Below, in pieces: positions 34,860 to 42,173 of a stretch of DNA of 42,173 nucleotides. The translations under genes were made by a program, and so were the position numbers. Location of the stretch: NCBI GenBank assembly GCA_937942475.1, contig CALDEP010000060.1, positions 1 through 42,173 of the forward strand. Reading direction: 5' to 3'. Source of the DNA: an uncultured Aureispira sp. Its GTDB lineage: Bacteria > Bacteroidota > Bacteroidia > Chitinophagales > Saprospiraceae. Each line of letters begins with the position of its first letter. Position 1 is the first letter of the stretch. The notes under the pieces are model-generated. The model saw only the letters and a list, made by a program, of their open reading frames with translations, made no database searches and was not told the origin of the DNA.

Positions 34860-35549
34860 TTACTTTTTTTGTCCACGTTTATCTTTATAACCCATGGAGT
34901 TTGCATAATCTGTCAAACGCTCTTTAAGCATGTTTCTAGCACGGTGAAGCCTAGAACGAACCGTTCCAATAGGAATATCAATTATCTTAGATATTTCCTC
35001 GTAAGTGAAACCTTCGATGTCACAAAGTAAGATAACTGTTCTGAAATCAATCGGCAATGCATTAATTGCATTGGTGACTTCGTCCCCCATCATACCTTGA
35101 AAAATTTCTTCTCTTAAATCAAAGAAATCTACATAACTGGCATCTTCACTATCGTGGTAAGTAGCAATTTCTTCATAATCTACTTGTGTAGGGCGTTTGC
35201 TCTTCTTACGATACTGGTTGATAAAAGCGTTCTTCAGTATTTTAAACAACCAAGCCTTCGCATTAGTTCCTTGAATATACTTATCTATAAATCTAAATGC
35301 CTTTAAATAAGTTTCTTGAACCAAGTCATTGGCATCATCTTCATTGTAACAAAGGTGAAAGGCAAAGTTGTAAAGTGCGTCAATTTGAGGCATTAACTCG
35401 TTGTTAAATACCGCCAGTTGCTCTGGTGTAGCCGTTGGAGCTTCTTCTTGCTGCTCAACGTCTTCTTCTAAGTATTCATTTTCGTTTTCCACGGTGATGT
35501 CGTATTTATTTGAATTTATTACCAATATTTTACAAATGGTACCTGCCAA
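34860..35549 (-). CDS. ECF-type RNA polymerase sigma-70 factor
   Basis: Up to 229 residues with region 2 (about 53-120: NELMPQIDALYNFAFHLCYNEDD followed by ANDLVQETYLKAFRF) and region 4 (about 160-215: ALPIDFRTVILLCDIEGFTYEEISKIIDIPIGTVRSRLHRAR, in outline), the arrangement of group 4 (ECF) sigma factors. The first ~45 residues are acidic (ENENEYLEEDVEQQEE) and unusual in length. The true start may be the ATG at 35549 or a GTG about 19 codons later; I cannot decide. It probably forms one transcription unit with the small anti-sigma-like gene downstream. The regulon is not visible. Confidence 0.92.
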   Translation of the reverse strand: MAGTICKILVINSNKYDITVENENEYLEEDVEQQEEAPTATPEQLAVFNNELMPQIDALYNFAFHLCYNEDDANDLVQETYLKAFRFIDKYIQGTNAKAWLFKILKNAFINQYRKKSKRPTQVDYEEIATYHDSEDASYVDFFDLREEIFQGMMGDEVTNAINALPIDFRTVILLCDIEGFTYEEISKIIDIPIGTVRSRLHRARNMLKERLTDYANSMGYKDKRGQKK

Positions 35550-35763
35550 AAGTGACGATAACTTGCAAAATAGGAGGTGTTCTAGGATTTTGGTACTTTT
35601 TCTATCTAATTAGAACAAACCATTGATCGTTAAAAATAGTTCGCAGAACTATACATTATTAATATACCCTGATTTGAGACGTATAGTTTCCCAAAATAAG
35701 TTTTTTTTTCAAAAAAGAATAATTAAGAGCTTGAAATGAGCGAGAACAGCAGCTTTTAAATGA

Positions 35764-35985
35764 TTAACTGGTATTAGGCAAGAAAATAATTAGGTCTAAG
35801 GAAAAACAAAATCTAGGTAGTAACATTGTTCTTAATGTTGAATGCTGAATTTTTAATGTTAAATGCTTTATAGCACAACAAACATTAAAAATTAAGCATT
35901 AAGAATTCAACATTAAAACAGTTCTTAAATAAGTAACAATGAGTTTTAATACTGAAAAAAAAGGTTATTGCGTAACATCAGTTAA
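35764..35985. mobile_element. Hairpin-centred MITE-like element, copy 4
   Basis: TTAACTGGTATTAGGCAAGAA (35764-35784, in outline) and the reverse complement of 35965-35985 (TTAACTGATGTTACGCAATAA) agree at 17 of 21 positions. The central hairpin at about 35832-35917 pairs TTAATGTTGAATGCTGAATT with AATTCAACATTAA-type sequence around TATAGCACAACA. It lies in the 517-bp gap between the sigma-factor start and the LutB-like gene end. The rest of that gap has no ORF. Confidence 0.6.
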
Positions 35986-36066
35986 ACATTCAAACGAGGC
36001 TGAAATAAACAGGCATAGCTTTAAATTACCCTTGAAAACTTGCGGTGTAAGAGGAGTTTATAAAGC

Positions 36067-37446
36067 CTAAACTTTTCCTTTTTTCCACAATTGATTGAAG
36101 GTATGTTTTGGGAATTTGGGCAAGGTTCGACGCTCGCCCCACATTTTACTCAAAAACAAATTGCCCACTAGATTTTTGCTAAATCGAGGCGCATTCATCA
36201 TCGATCGATTGAGCATGGCAGTTCTCCAAGCCCGCCACATCAACTGTTCTTCTTTTGGTCGAAGATTTTCAGCTTCTTCATAAGAACGGTTGTACAACAA
36301 CATTTGGTGTAGATTGATATTGACAGGGCAATTTTCTGTACAACTCCCACACAAAGAAGAGGCTTGACTTAAATGCACCTTGTCTTCAAATTCACCAATT
36401 TTGAGATGCGGGCTAAGCACAGCACCAATTGGACCACTATAAGGACTGTCGTAAGTATGTCCTCCAATAGTTTGATAAACAGGACAGTTATTTAGGCAAG
36501 ACCCGCAACGAATACAGTACATAGATTCTCTCATCAGCTCATCAGCCATGACCTCACTTCGTCCATTATCCAATAAAATAACGTACATATCTTCTGGACC
36601 ATCAACTTCGTGTGCCTGTTTGGGGCCACTTAGAATGGTATTGTAGACAGTTGTCATTTGTCCTGTTCCAAAAGTGGATAATAAGGGGAGAAATAAATCT
36701 AAATCTTCAATAGAAGGAAGCATTTTTTCGATGCCAATGATGGCAATATGTGTTTTGGGAAGGGTGGTCGTCAAACGTCCATTTCCTTCATTCTCTACCA
36801 AAACCATAGAACCTGTATCTGCCAACAAAAAATTACCACCAGAAATCCCAATGTCGGCTTGTGTAAACCGCTCCCGAAGGACTTGGCGAACATAAGCTGT
36901 CAACGTTTCGGGGCTGGCATCGGGTGCTGTTTGAAATTTTTCGTGAAACAATTCGGCAATGTCCTCTTTGGACAGGTGCATGGCTGGCGTCACAATATGA
37001 TAAGGTGCTTCGCCTTTTACTTGAACGATAAATTCTCCCAAATCTGTTTCCAATACCTCAATATCTTGGTTTTCTAACAATTGATTGAGTTGAATTTCTT
37101 CGGTAATCATGGATTTGGACTTGACAACAACTTTAGCTGCCTTCTCTTTCATGATTTTGGTAATGGCGGCTTGTGCTTCGGCAATATCTTCTGCCCAAAT
37201 AACCTTGCCTCCTCGGGCGGTAAATTTTGCTTCAAACGCTTCCAATAAAGCAGGCAAATTATTAATGGTATCTGCCTTTATGTTTTTTGCTAATTCACGT
37301 GCTTGTTCTAAGTTCTTGAACTGCTGTTTTCCAATGGCTACTTTAGTATGGTATTTGCCCATATTAAATTTAAGGCGTTTTCGATGTTCTCTCGAAAAGG
37401 CTTTTTCTTCTGATTTCTCTAAAAAAGTAGCTAGATTTTTATTCAT
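36067..37446 (-). CDS. lutB: LutB-like iron-sulfur protein
   Basis: A 459-residue protein of the LutB family, the iron-sulfur subunit of LutABC, which oxidises L-lactate. It has the N-terminal LUD-type domain (about 70-290: GGNFLLADTGSMVLVENEGNGRL) and two Fe-S motifs: C311-x2-C314-x2-C317-x3-C321-P in MYCIRCGSCLNNCPVYQTIGGH, and C366-x2-C369-x3-C373-P in LCGSCTENCPVNI. Between them lies SPYSGPIGAVLSP, typical of LutB. Length is near the usual 470. Neither lutA nor lutC is adjacent, so the operon is broken up in this genome, or the protein serves another electron-transfer dehydrogenase. It is cytoplasmic. Confidence 0.9.
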   Translation of the reverse strand: MNKNLATFLEKSEEKAFSREHRKRLKFNMGKYHTKVAIGKQQFKNLEQARELAKNIKADTINNLPALLEAFEAKFTARGGKVIWAEDIAEAQAAITKIMKEKAAKVVVKSKSMITEEIQLNQLLENQDIEVLETDLGEFIVQVKGEAPYHIVTPAMHLSKEDIAELFHEKFQTAPDASPETLTAYVRQVLRERFTQADIGISGGNFLLADTGSMVLVENEGNGRLTTTLPKTHIAIIGIEKMLPSIEDLDLFLPLLSTFGTGQMTTVYNTILSGPKQAHEVDGPEDMYVILLDNGRSEVMADELMRESMYCIRCGSCLNNCPVYQTIGGHTYDSPYSGPIGAVLSPHLKIGEFEDKVHLSQASSLCGSCTENCPVNINLHQMLLYNRSYEEAENLRPKEEQLMWRAWRTAMLNRSMMNAPRFSKNLVGNLFLSKMWGERRTLPKFPKHTFNQLWKKGKV

Positions 37447-37536
37447 TATAAATAGATGTTTGGAAGAACAGACTCTAAAGTCATATAAAAAAAGGCTTAT
37501 TCCTACAGGAATAATAAACCTTATGACAAAAATAAC

Positions 37537-37544
37537 TAATTTTG
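37537..37544 (+). promoter_or_regulatory. Possible -7 box upstream of the M16 peptidase gene
   Basis: TAATTTTG fits TAnnTTTG. No TTG lies at the expected distance. If used, the 140-bp double palindrome at 37573-37713 would be part of the leader. Confidence 0.3.
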
Positions 37545-37572
37545 CAATCTTTTGGAGACTTTAGTTGTTCAA

Positions 37573-37713
37573 TACTTCGTGTGAAACTTGTATTTATTTG
37601 ATTATTAGTTGACAATACTGTTGTTGTGTTTAGTTAAAGTGTTAATAATCAAATAAATGCATAGATTTTTTTTGAGTTTTTGATAAAAAAAAGAAATCGA
37701 TGACCACGAAGTA
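37573..37713 (+). mobile_element. Double-palindrome element, copy D (141 bp)
   Basis: The outer arms TACTTCGTG (37573-37581) and CACGAAGTA (37705-37713) are perfect inverted repeats. The inner 16-bp arms ATTTATTTGATTATTA (37592-37607) and TAATAATCAAATAAAT (37643-37658) are also perfect. The loop ends in TTTAGTTAAAGTG; after the inner stem come ATGCA and T/A tracts. It is colinear with copy B at 17377-17516. It lies in the divergent promoter region between lutB and the M16 peptidase gene. Confidence 0.65.
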
Positions 37714-37798
37714 GCAGCGTAGCTAAGTATGTACTTGTTAATATTTCAAGATAAAAAGCAGCACTTTCTCAAAAGAGAAAAAGAATTATAAATAAACT

Positions 37799-39043
37799 AT
37801 GAAATTTACACGCTATAAATTGGACAATGGCTTAAAGTTATTGGTCCATCAAGATAAAAGTACGCCCTTGGTTTCCATTTGTATGACCTATAATGTAGGA
37901 ACGAAAGATGAAGAAGCAGGGAAATCAGGTTTTGCCCATTTGTTTGAGCATTTAATGTTTGGAGGTTCTAAACATGCGCTCAGTTTTGACGACCATATTC
38001 AACAGGCAGGGGGGGAGAATAATGCCTTTACGAATCAAGACATGACGGTTTATTATGAATACATGCCTTATCAAAACCTAGAAACAGCCTTGTGGTTGGA
38101 GGCAGATCGTATGTTGAACCTTAATTTAGATGCAGACTCCTTGAAACGAGAGAAAAAAGTGGTCTTAGAAGAGTTTAAAGAAAGTTGTTTGAACGAACCT
38201 TATGGCGACATTTGGCATCACATCGGACCGATGGCTTATCAAGTACACCCTTATCGAATTCCTACCATTGGGCAAGTGCCACAACATATAGAAGAAGCAA
38301 CTTTAGAAGATGTAAAAGCTTTTTTTGATCGTTTTTATTGTCCTAATAATGCCGTACTTAGCATTTGTGGAAATGTAGAGCCATCGGAAGTTTTGGCATT
38401 GACTCAAAAGTGGTTCGGAGAAATTGAACCAGGTATTGTTAATAAAGTAAAATCGCCTTACGAGCCTAGTCAAACAGAAAAACGGGTGGTAGAAGTAGCG
38501 GCAAATGTGCCTTTAAATGCTTTGTACTTAGTTTTTCATAGTGCAGAACGGAATCACAATGCTTATTATGTCGATGATTTTATAACGGATGTATTGGCGG
38601 AAGGAGATGCTTCTCAATTGTATCAAAATTTGGTAAAAGAGCAGGAATTGTTTTCTTCTATGGATGCGTACATCACGGCTTCTATTGATACCGGTTTGAT
38701 GGTTATCGAAGGAAAATTATCGGATGATGTGAGCTTTGAAGAAGCGGAACGTGCGATTTGGAAGGAATTAGACCAGCTTAAAAATACCTTGCTTTCAGCA
38801 AAAGCCGTTGAAAAATTTCAAAATCGAACAGAACATAATATTGAGTTTAGTGAGATGAATAATCTACACAAAGCCATTAATTTAGGCTATTACGAGATAT
38901 TAGGCGATGCGGAGATGATTAATGAAGAAAAGGCAAAATATAACGCTATTACAGCAGTAGATATACAGGAGCGAAGCCAACAAATATTTCAAGATTCAAA
39001 GTGTTCTGTCTTGTATTATAAAGCAAAGGAAATGAGTTCTTAA
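37799..39043 (+). CDS. M16 family zinc peptidase (insulinase/MPP-like)
   Basis: A 414-residue single-unit M16 metallopeptidase. The inverted zinc motif HxxEH is intact at His47-Leu-Phe-Glu50-His51 (FAHLFEHLMFGGS), with the downstream glutamate ligand expected in VVLEEFKES (about 121-127). The M16 N-terminal fold is marked by YKLDNGLKLLVHQDKSTPLVSICMTYNVGTKDE (in outline), and a second M16 C-terminal half starts near residue 170 (LEDVKAFFDRFYCPNNAVLSICGN). No signal peptide is evident. Many Bacteroidota encode an inactive M16 partner right after such a gene; none is seen here. It probably degrades short peptides, though the substrate is unknown. Confidence 0.92.
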   Translation: MKFTRYKLDNGLKLLVHQDKSTPLVSICMTYNVGTKDEEAGKSGFAHLFEHLMFGGSKHALSFDDHIQQAGGENNAFTNQDMTVYYEYMPYQNLETALWLEADRMLNLNLDADSLKREKKVVLEEFKESCLNEPYGDIWHHIGPMAYQVHPYRIPTIGQVPQHIEEATLEDVKAFFDRFYCPNNAVLSICGNVEPSEVLALTQKWFGEIEPGIVNKVKSPYEPSQTEKRVVEVAANVPLNALYLVFHSAERNHNAYYVDDFITDVLAEGDASQLYQNLVKEQELFSSMDAYITASIDTGLMVIEGKLSDDVSFEEAERAIWKELDQLKNTLLSAKAVEKFQNRTEHNIEFSEMNNLHKAINLGYYEILGDAEMINEEKAKYNAITAVDIQERSQQIFQDSKCSVLYYKAKEMSS

Positions 39044-39314
39044 AGTGTTTTTTTTACATAAAAGTCCTTGTTTAGATTTAATTAACAATGTCTAGTAAAT
39101 CATTTCTAATTAGAGGTGTCAAAAGATTCAATTAAAAATTGTATCTTTATGTTACAATTATAGAATAGTTGATGGAAATTTTTGTTTTTTCAGTTGAAAA
39201 TTAAAAAAGCGCTCTATCAAATTTATTTGATAAAGCGATCCAAGAAACTATTATACTGCCTAAAAGGTAGTTCTTAATTCAAAGCGAAATTTTATAAAAT
39301 AAATATCATATATC

Positions 39315-39545
39315 ATGAATACATTTTTTTTAATCCAATTTTTAGGACCAGAAATGCTCCTTGTTTTTTTTGTAATCCTTTTGTTGTTTGGTGGTAAGAA
39401 AATACCAGAATTGATGCGAGGATTGGGTAAAGGCGTTAGTGAGTTTAATAATGCTCGTGACACGGTTACCAAAGAATTCAAACAAGGAATGAGTGAAGGT
39501 GAAAAGGAAAAAATCAAAATCGAAGAAAACTCTAAAGCTTCGTAG
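39315..39545 (+). CDS. tatA: Twin-arginine translocase TatA/E subunit
   Basis: A 76-residue membrane protein with the TatA plan: one N-terminal transmembrane helix (about 8-26, starting [19 protein letters not shown]), the hinge [16 protein letters not shown], an amphipathic helix ([13 protein letters not shown]) and a charged tail ([19 protein letters not shown]). TatA oligomers form the pore for folded proteins with twin-arginine signals. TatC is not in the window. The gene is monocistronic and ends at the terminator at 39654-39696. TatB is the alternative, but the short tail favours TatA/E. Confidence 0.93.
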   Translation: MNTFFLIQFLGPEMLLVFFVILLLFGGKKIPELMRGLGKGVSEFNNARDTVTKEFKQGMSEGEKEKIKIEENSKAS

Positions 39546-39653
39546 AACGGCTTTAACTTTCCAGCTAAAACTATTTCATTAATATTCTCCTAAAGAACAA
39601 TAAACAGTTGTCTTTTGCTTTATTGTAATGAAGCTTAACAAGATAGCACTAGG

Positions 39654-39696
39654 ACGAACATTTATGCTCATTGTTTAGATGATGATAAATGTTCGT
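39654..39696 (+). terminator. tatA terminator
   Basis: ACGAACATTTAT (39654-39665) pairs perfectly with ATAAATGTTCGT (39685-39696) and is followed by T-rich DNA. Confidence 0.75.
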
Positions 39697-39699
39697 TTT

Positions 39700-39985
39700 T
39701 GTTTTTTTTGAAAGCAAGCTTTTTTTATAACTTTGCTTTATGCTATTAACTTGAGGGTGTAGCTAGTTCACGGAGTATTCTTGATGAATACGTTTGAAAA
39801 TCATTGAAATTTTATTGGAAAGCAAACTTTAGGCAGGTCCTTAACTTATAGGTTTGTACATTATAATCTATAGGCAAAATTTAAGTGAGTCAAAAAATAT
39901 AATCAATATTGCAAGCCCTTCAATATTTTGTATTTTTTGAGAAAAAAAAGAATTTGAGCCCCAGAAGAAAAAACACGAACGACTA
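39700..39985. other. Gene-free interval upstream of mltD
   Basis: AT-rich leader region without an ORF. A small palindrome GTATTC...GAATAC is near 39775-39791. No full promoter match was found. Confidence 0.35.
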
Positions 39986-42173
39986 ATGAATTTTAATTTT
40001 TACGCATTAAGAGCTATATTTTTGATCTTAGTAACATCATTTTTAACAAATATAGCCAATGCAACGTCCCCCGATTATCCCGAAATTGATGAAGAGCTAG
40101 GTAAGTTATTAATTGATGGCATGGGAGATCTGATGAATGATTATCCAGAAGAAACCGATCCAGATTATCCAACATTTACAGACGAGCATTATAGAGCTCG
40201 ATTCTTAGAGATGTCAGGAGCCATTCAGTATAGATTAACACCAGACATTAAGAATCACATCATTCATCGTACAGAGCGCTACAGAAGTTCTACAGAACGT
40301 ACTTTGGGTTTGTCAGAAATGTATTTTCCGATCTTTGAAGAATATTTGGCAGAAAAGAATATACCACATCATTTAAAATACCTTCCTATTGTAGAATCAA
40401 ATTTAAACGCTGTAGCAAAATCACATGCTGCTGCTGTTGGTTTGTGGCAATTTATTCCTGGAACAGGAAAGCTATATGGGTTGAAAGTGGTTTCTTATTT
40501 GGATGAAAGAAGTGATACCCACAAAGCCTCTCATGCTGCGGCTACCATGTTATCAAATTTATTCAAAAGATACAACGATTGGCCTTTGGCATTAGCCGCT
40601 TATAACTGTGGACCAGGGCGTGTGGATAAATATGTGAAAGGAAACAACAAAGATTTTTGGGATATTAGAAAATACCTACCTAGAGAAACTCAAATGTATG
40701 TGCCTTATTTTATGGCAGTAGCTTATTCTTATGAATACCATCATTTGCATGAGTTAACAGCGAAACGTTTGCCAAGTGATTTGGTCTTGACCGATTCTAT
40801 CCATTTGGCTCCAGGTTACAAAACGCTTTCTCAATTAAGTAAAAAATATAAAATCAGTTTAGACACCTTAAAACGTCTGAATCCTGGATATATCAAAAAC
40901 TACATACCGTCAGGTTCTAAATTAAGCATCTTAGTTTTACCAGCCCGTATTGTTGCTGGTCTACGCAACTATGCTCCAGCATGGAATCGTATTATGTCTA
41001 TGAAGTCAGAGAATCCTATTAAATGTATTCGCCGAGTGAATAATGAAGGAGACTTAGCTAAATTGATGAAAGCACATCGTTTTTCTCGCAACGACTTGTT
41101 GTTTTGGAATGGTTTGCCTTCCAATTATAGCGTACAAAGAGGAGACATTGTTGCGGTAAGAAGATACCGTGTTCCTAAAGATGCACTTCCTAAAAAAGTA
41201 ATTCGACAAGATGTTCAAGGAATTTCGATTGCCTCTCTAAAAGTTGTAGGCTTGGATGACAAACAAGAAAAAGCAGTAACAGCTCCTGTTTATGTATCTA
41301 TTAAAAATAAAAAACTAGCTCAAAAGTTATCCACTAATTCGATTAATCCATCGAATAGAAAAGAACGTCCAAATTTGGGAATAGTATCCACTAGAACAAA
41401 TCCAAGAAAGCCTAAAACAGCAACATTACCGACTAAAGAAAGCGAAGTGATTGCAAACATCTCTGAAAATAGAAGTAGAGGGCGTAGACTTCGTAACAAT
41501 ACAAAAACTAGTACCGTGCAAATTCAAAACAGCACGAGCCCAACAGTTACCAACACAACTACTGAAGAAACGACAGCCAATACAAAGGCTAAAACCGAAT
41601 CTGCCACTCAGCGGGTAACGGAATTGAGTCGATCCATTCAGTCTAAAGAACAGGCGATCGTAAAAGCAAAAACTTATAATACAACAAGCGTTGAAGAAGT
41701 AACTACCTTATCTCATCTTAATTCTGAGTCAGAAGAACTTAAAAAAGTTCGGATGACAAAAAAAAAAGATAGTGAAACAAAATTAGCCAATGAAGCAGCA
41801 AAACTAGAAGCGGAAGAAAAAGCTAAAGCATTCGCAGCCAAGGAAGCAGCGAAACTGGAAGCAGAAGAAAAAGCGAAAGTAGCAGCAGCCAAAGAAGCAG
41901 CGAAACTGGAAGCAGAAGAAAAAGCGAAAGCAGCAGCAGCTAAGGAAGCAGCGAAACTGGAAGCAGAAGAAAAGGCGAAAGCAGCAGCAGCCAAGGAAGT
42001 AGCAAAATTGGAAGCAGAAGAAAGAGCTAAAGTAGCAGCAGCTAAGGAAGCAGCGAAACTGGAAGCAGAAGAAAAAGCGAAAGCAGCAGCAGCCAAAGAG
42101 CAAGTAACATTGGAAGCAGAAAAAGAGCGTTTAGCAAACACCTACCAATATCATCAAGTGAAAAGCAATGAAA
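39986..42173 (+). CDS. mltD: MltD-like lytic murein transglycosylase with LysM domains (partial, runs off the right edge)
   Basis: At least 729 codons from the ATG at 39986, open at the window end. A signal peptide (about 1-26, ending TNIANA) precedes a family 23-type lytic transglycosylase domain (about 90-270). The catalytic glutamate is Glu137 in KYLPIVESNLNAVAKSHAA, followed by VGLWQFIPGTGKLYGL and the substrate-binding LALAAYNCGPGRVDK. One LysM domain (about 273-325, starting HLAPGYKTLSQLSKKYKISL) binds peptidoglycan, and a second, weaker one follows (about 350-395, DLAKLMKAHRFSRNDLLFWNGL). From residue 604 the chain is an Ala/Lys/Glu-rich run of 17-residue repeats. It is predicted to act in the periplasm on the cell wall. 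The extended C-terminus is unusual for MltD. Confidence 0.9.
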   Translation, partial: MNFNFYALRAIFLILVTSFLTNIANATSPDYPEIDEELGKLLIDGMGDLMNDYPEETDPDYPTFTDEHYRARFLEMSGAIQYRLTPDIKNHIIHRTERYRSSTERTLGLSEMYFPIFEEYLAEKNIPHHLKYLPIVESNLNAVAKSHAAAVGLWQFIPGTGKLYGLKVVSYLDERSDTHKASHAAATMLSNLFKRYNDWPLALAAYNCGPGRVDKYVKGNNKDFWDIRKYLPRETQMYVPYFMAVAYSYEYHHLHELTAKRLPSDLVLTDSIHLAPGYKTLSQLSKKYKISLDTLKRLNPGYIKNYIPSGSKLSILVLPARIVAGLRNYAPAWNRIMSMKSENPIKCIRRVNNEGDLAKLMKAHRFSRNDLLFWNGLPSNYSVQRGDIVAVRRYRVPKDALPKKVIRQDVQGISIASLKVVGLDDKQEKAVTAPVYVSIKNKKLAQKLSTNSINPSNRKERPNLGIVSTRTNPRKPKTATLPTKESEVIANISENRSRGRRLRNNTKTSTVQIQNSTSPTVTNTTTEETTANTKAKTESATQRVTELSRSIQSKEQAIVKAKTYNTTSVEEVTTLSHLNSESEELKKVRMTKKKDSETKLANEAAKLEAEEKAKAFAAKEAAKLEAEEKAKVAAAKEAAKLEAEEKAKAAAAKEAAKLEAEEKAKAAAAKEVAKLEAEERAKVAAAKEAAKLEAEEKAKAAAAKEQVTLEAEKERLANTYQYHQVKSNE
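41795..42100 (+). repeat. Six tandem 51-bp repeats inside mltD
   Basis: Six in-frame units encode variants of AAKLEAEEKAKAAAAKE (17 residues). A degenerate seventh unit follows (QVTLEAEKE). Units differ by a few synonymous and conservative changes (for example V/A and R/K). The encoded stretch should form one long charged helix or coiled coil, like the spacer helices of TolA. The repeat length and near-identity make copy-number change by slippage likely. Confidence 0.85.

Noticed and set aside
3250-35917. The AATGTTGAATGC-type repeats as a CRISPR or tandem array
   Set aside because: The units are arranged as single hairpins kilobases apart and not at regular spacing with unique spacers, and no cas genes are present.
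37109-37564. Plus-strand ORF of 151 codons overlapping the start of the LutB-like gene
   Set aside because: Most of it is antisense to the well-supported LutB-like coding sequence, and its translation has no family features.
39208-39234. Hairpin CGCTCTATCAAA...TTTGATAAAGCG as a terminator of the M16 peptidase gene
   Set aside because: On the plus strand it is not followed by T. The T run is on the minus strand, where no gene precedes it. Its role is unclear.
41713-42141. Reverse-strand ORF of 142 codons, rich in Ala, Ser and Phe
   Set aside because: It is the mirror image of the 51-bp repeats in the mltD-like gene, which has a signal peptide and clear domains on the other strand.

Overview
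The window looks like chromosomal DNA from an AT-rich marine Bacteroidota, probably the Saprospiria (an Aureispira- or Lewinella-like lineage). This placement is inference from content. Six secreted proteins end in a type IX secretion (T9SS) C-terminal sorting domain of the FPNP...G.Y.vk/r type. Recognisable promoters fit the Bacteroidota pattern TTG-N19/20-TAnnTTTG rather than the E. coli one, and Shine-Dalgarno sequences are mostly absent. There are no rRNA or tRNA genes, CRISPR arrays, prophage or intact insertion sequences.

Layout. 1-568: a 235-bp element with terminal inverted repeats, then gene-free DNA. 569-4928: a small membrane protein, a DUF255 thioredoxin-fold protein, a GT4 glycosyltransferase and a convergent DgkA-type lipid kinase. 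5280-13071: two large T9SS cargo proteins, a small basic exported protein, a helical-repeat protein and a small secreted protein with a clear promoter. 13434-15667: purine nucleoside phosphorylase and release factor 1 (prfA). 15867-20598: three more T9SS cargo proteins. 21247-26146: an exported OmpA-like/coiled-coil protein, a MacB/FtsX-type permease, a YdjM-type membrane protein and a small membrane protein. 26618-30804: type 2 isopentenyl-diphosphate isomerase and HMG-CoA reductase (mevalonate-route isoprenoid synthesis), a DivIC/FtsB-like division protein and sucD. 30882-35549: a T9SS protein, a calpain-family protease with a long N-terminal extension, and an ECF sigma factor followed by a very small anti-sigma-like protein. 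36067-42173: LutB-like iron-sulfur protein, M16 peptidase, TatA, and an MltD-type lytic transglycosylase that runs off the right edge and ends in 17-residue repeats.

The least explained part of the window is between the genes. At least three families of structured, non-coding repeats sit there. (i) Four elements of about 220-260 bp have related terminal inverted repeats (core TTAACTGATGTTACGCA) around a central hairpin built from AATGTTGAATGCTTAATTTT-like units. (ii) Two colinear elements of 140-141 bp form a double palindrome whose stems differ by compensatory base changes, with two more diverged relatives. (iii) The 235-bp element at 1-235 has its own terminal repeats. One family (ii) copy is inserted in the loop of a family (i)-type hairpin at 17334-17572. 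These look like non-autonomous mobile or REP-like elements. The compensatory changes suggest that the folded structure is under selection.

Most genes are housekeeping or surface/secretion functions in short transcription units separated by clear hairpin terminators.
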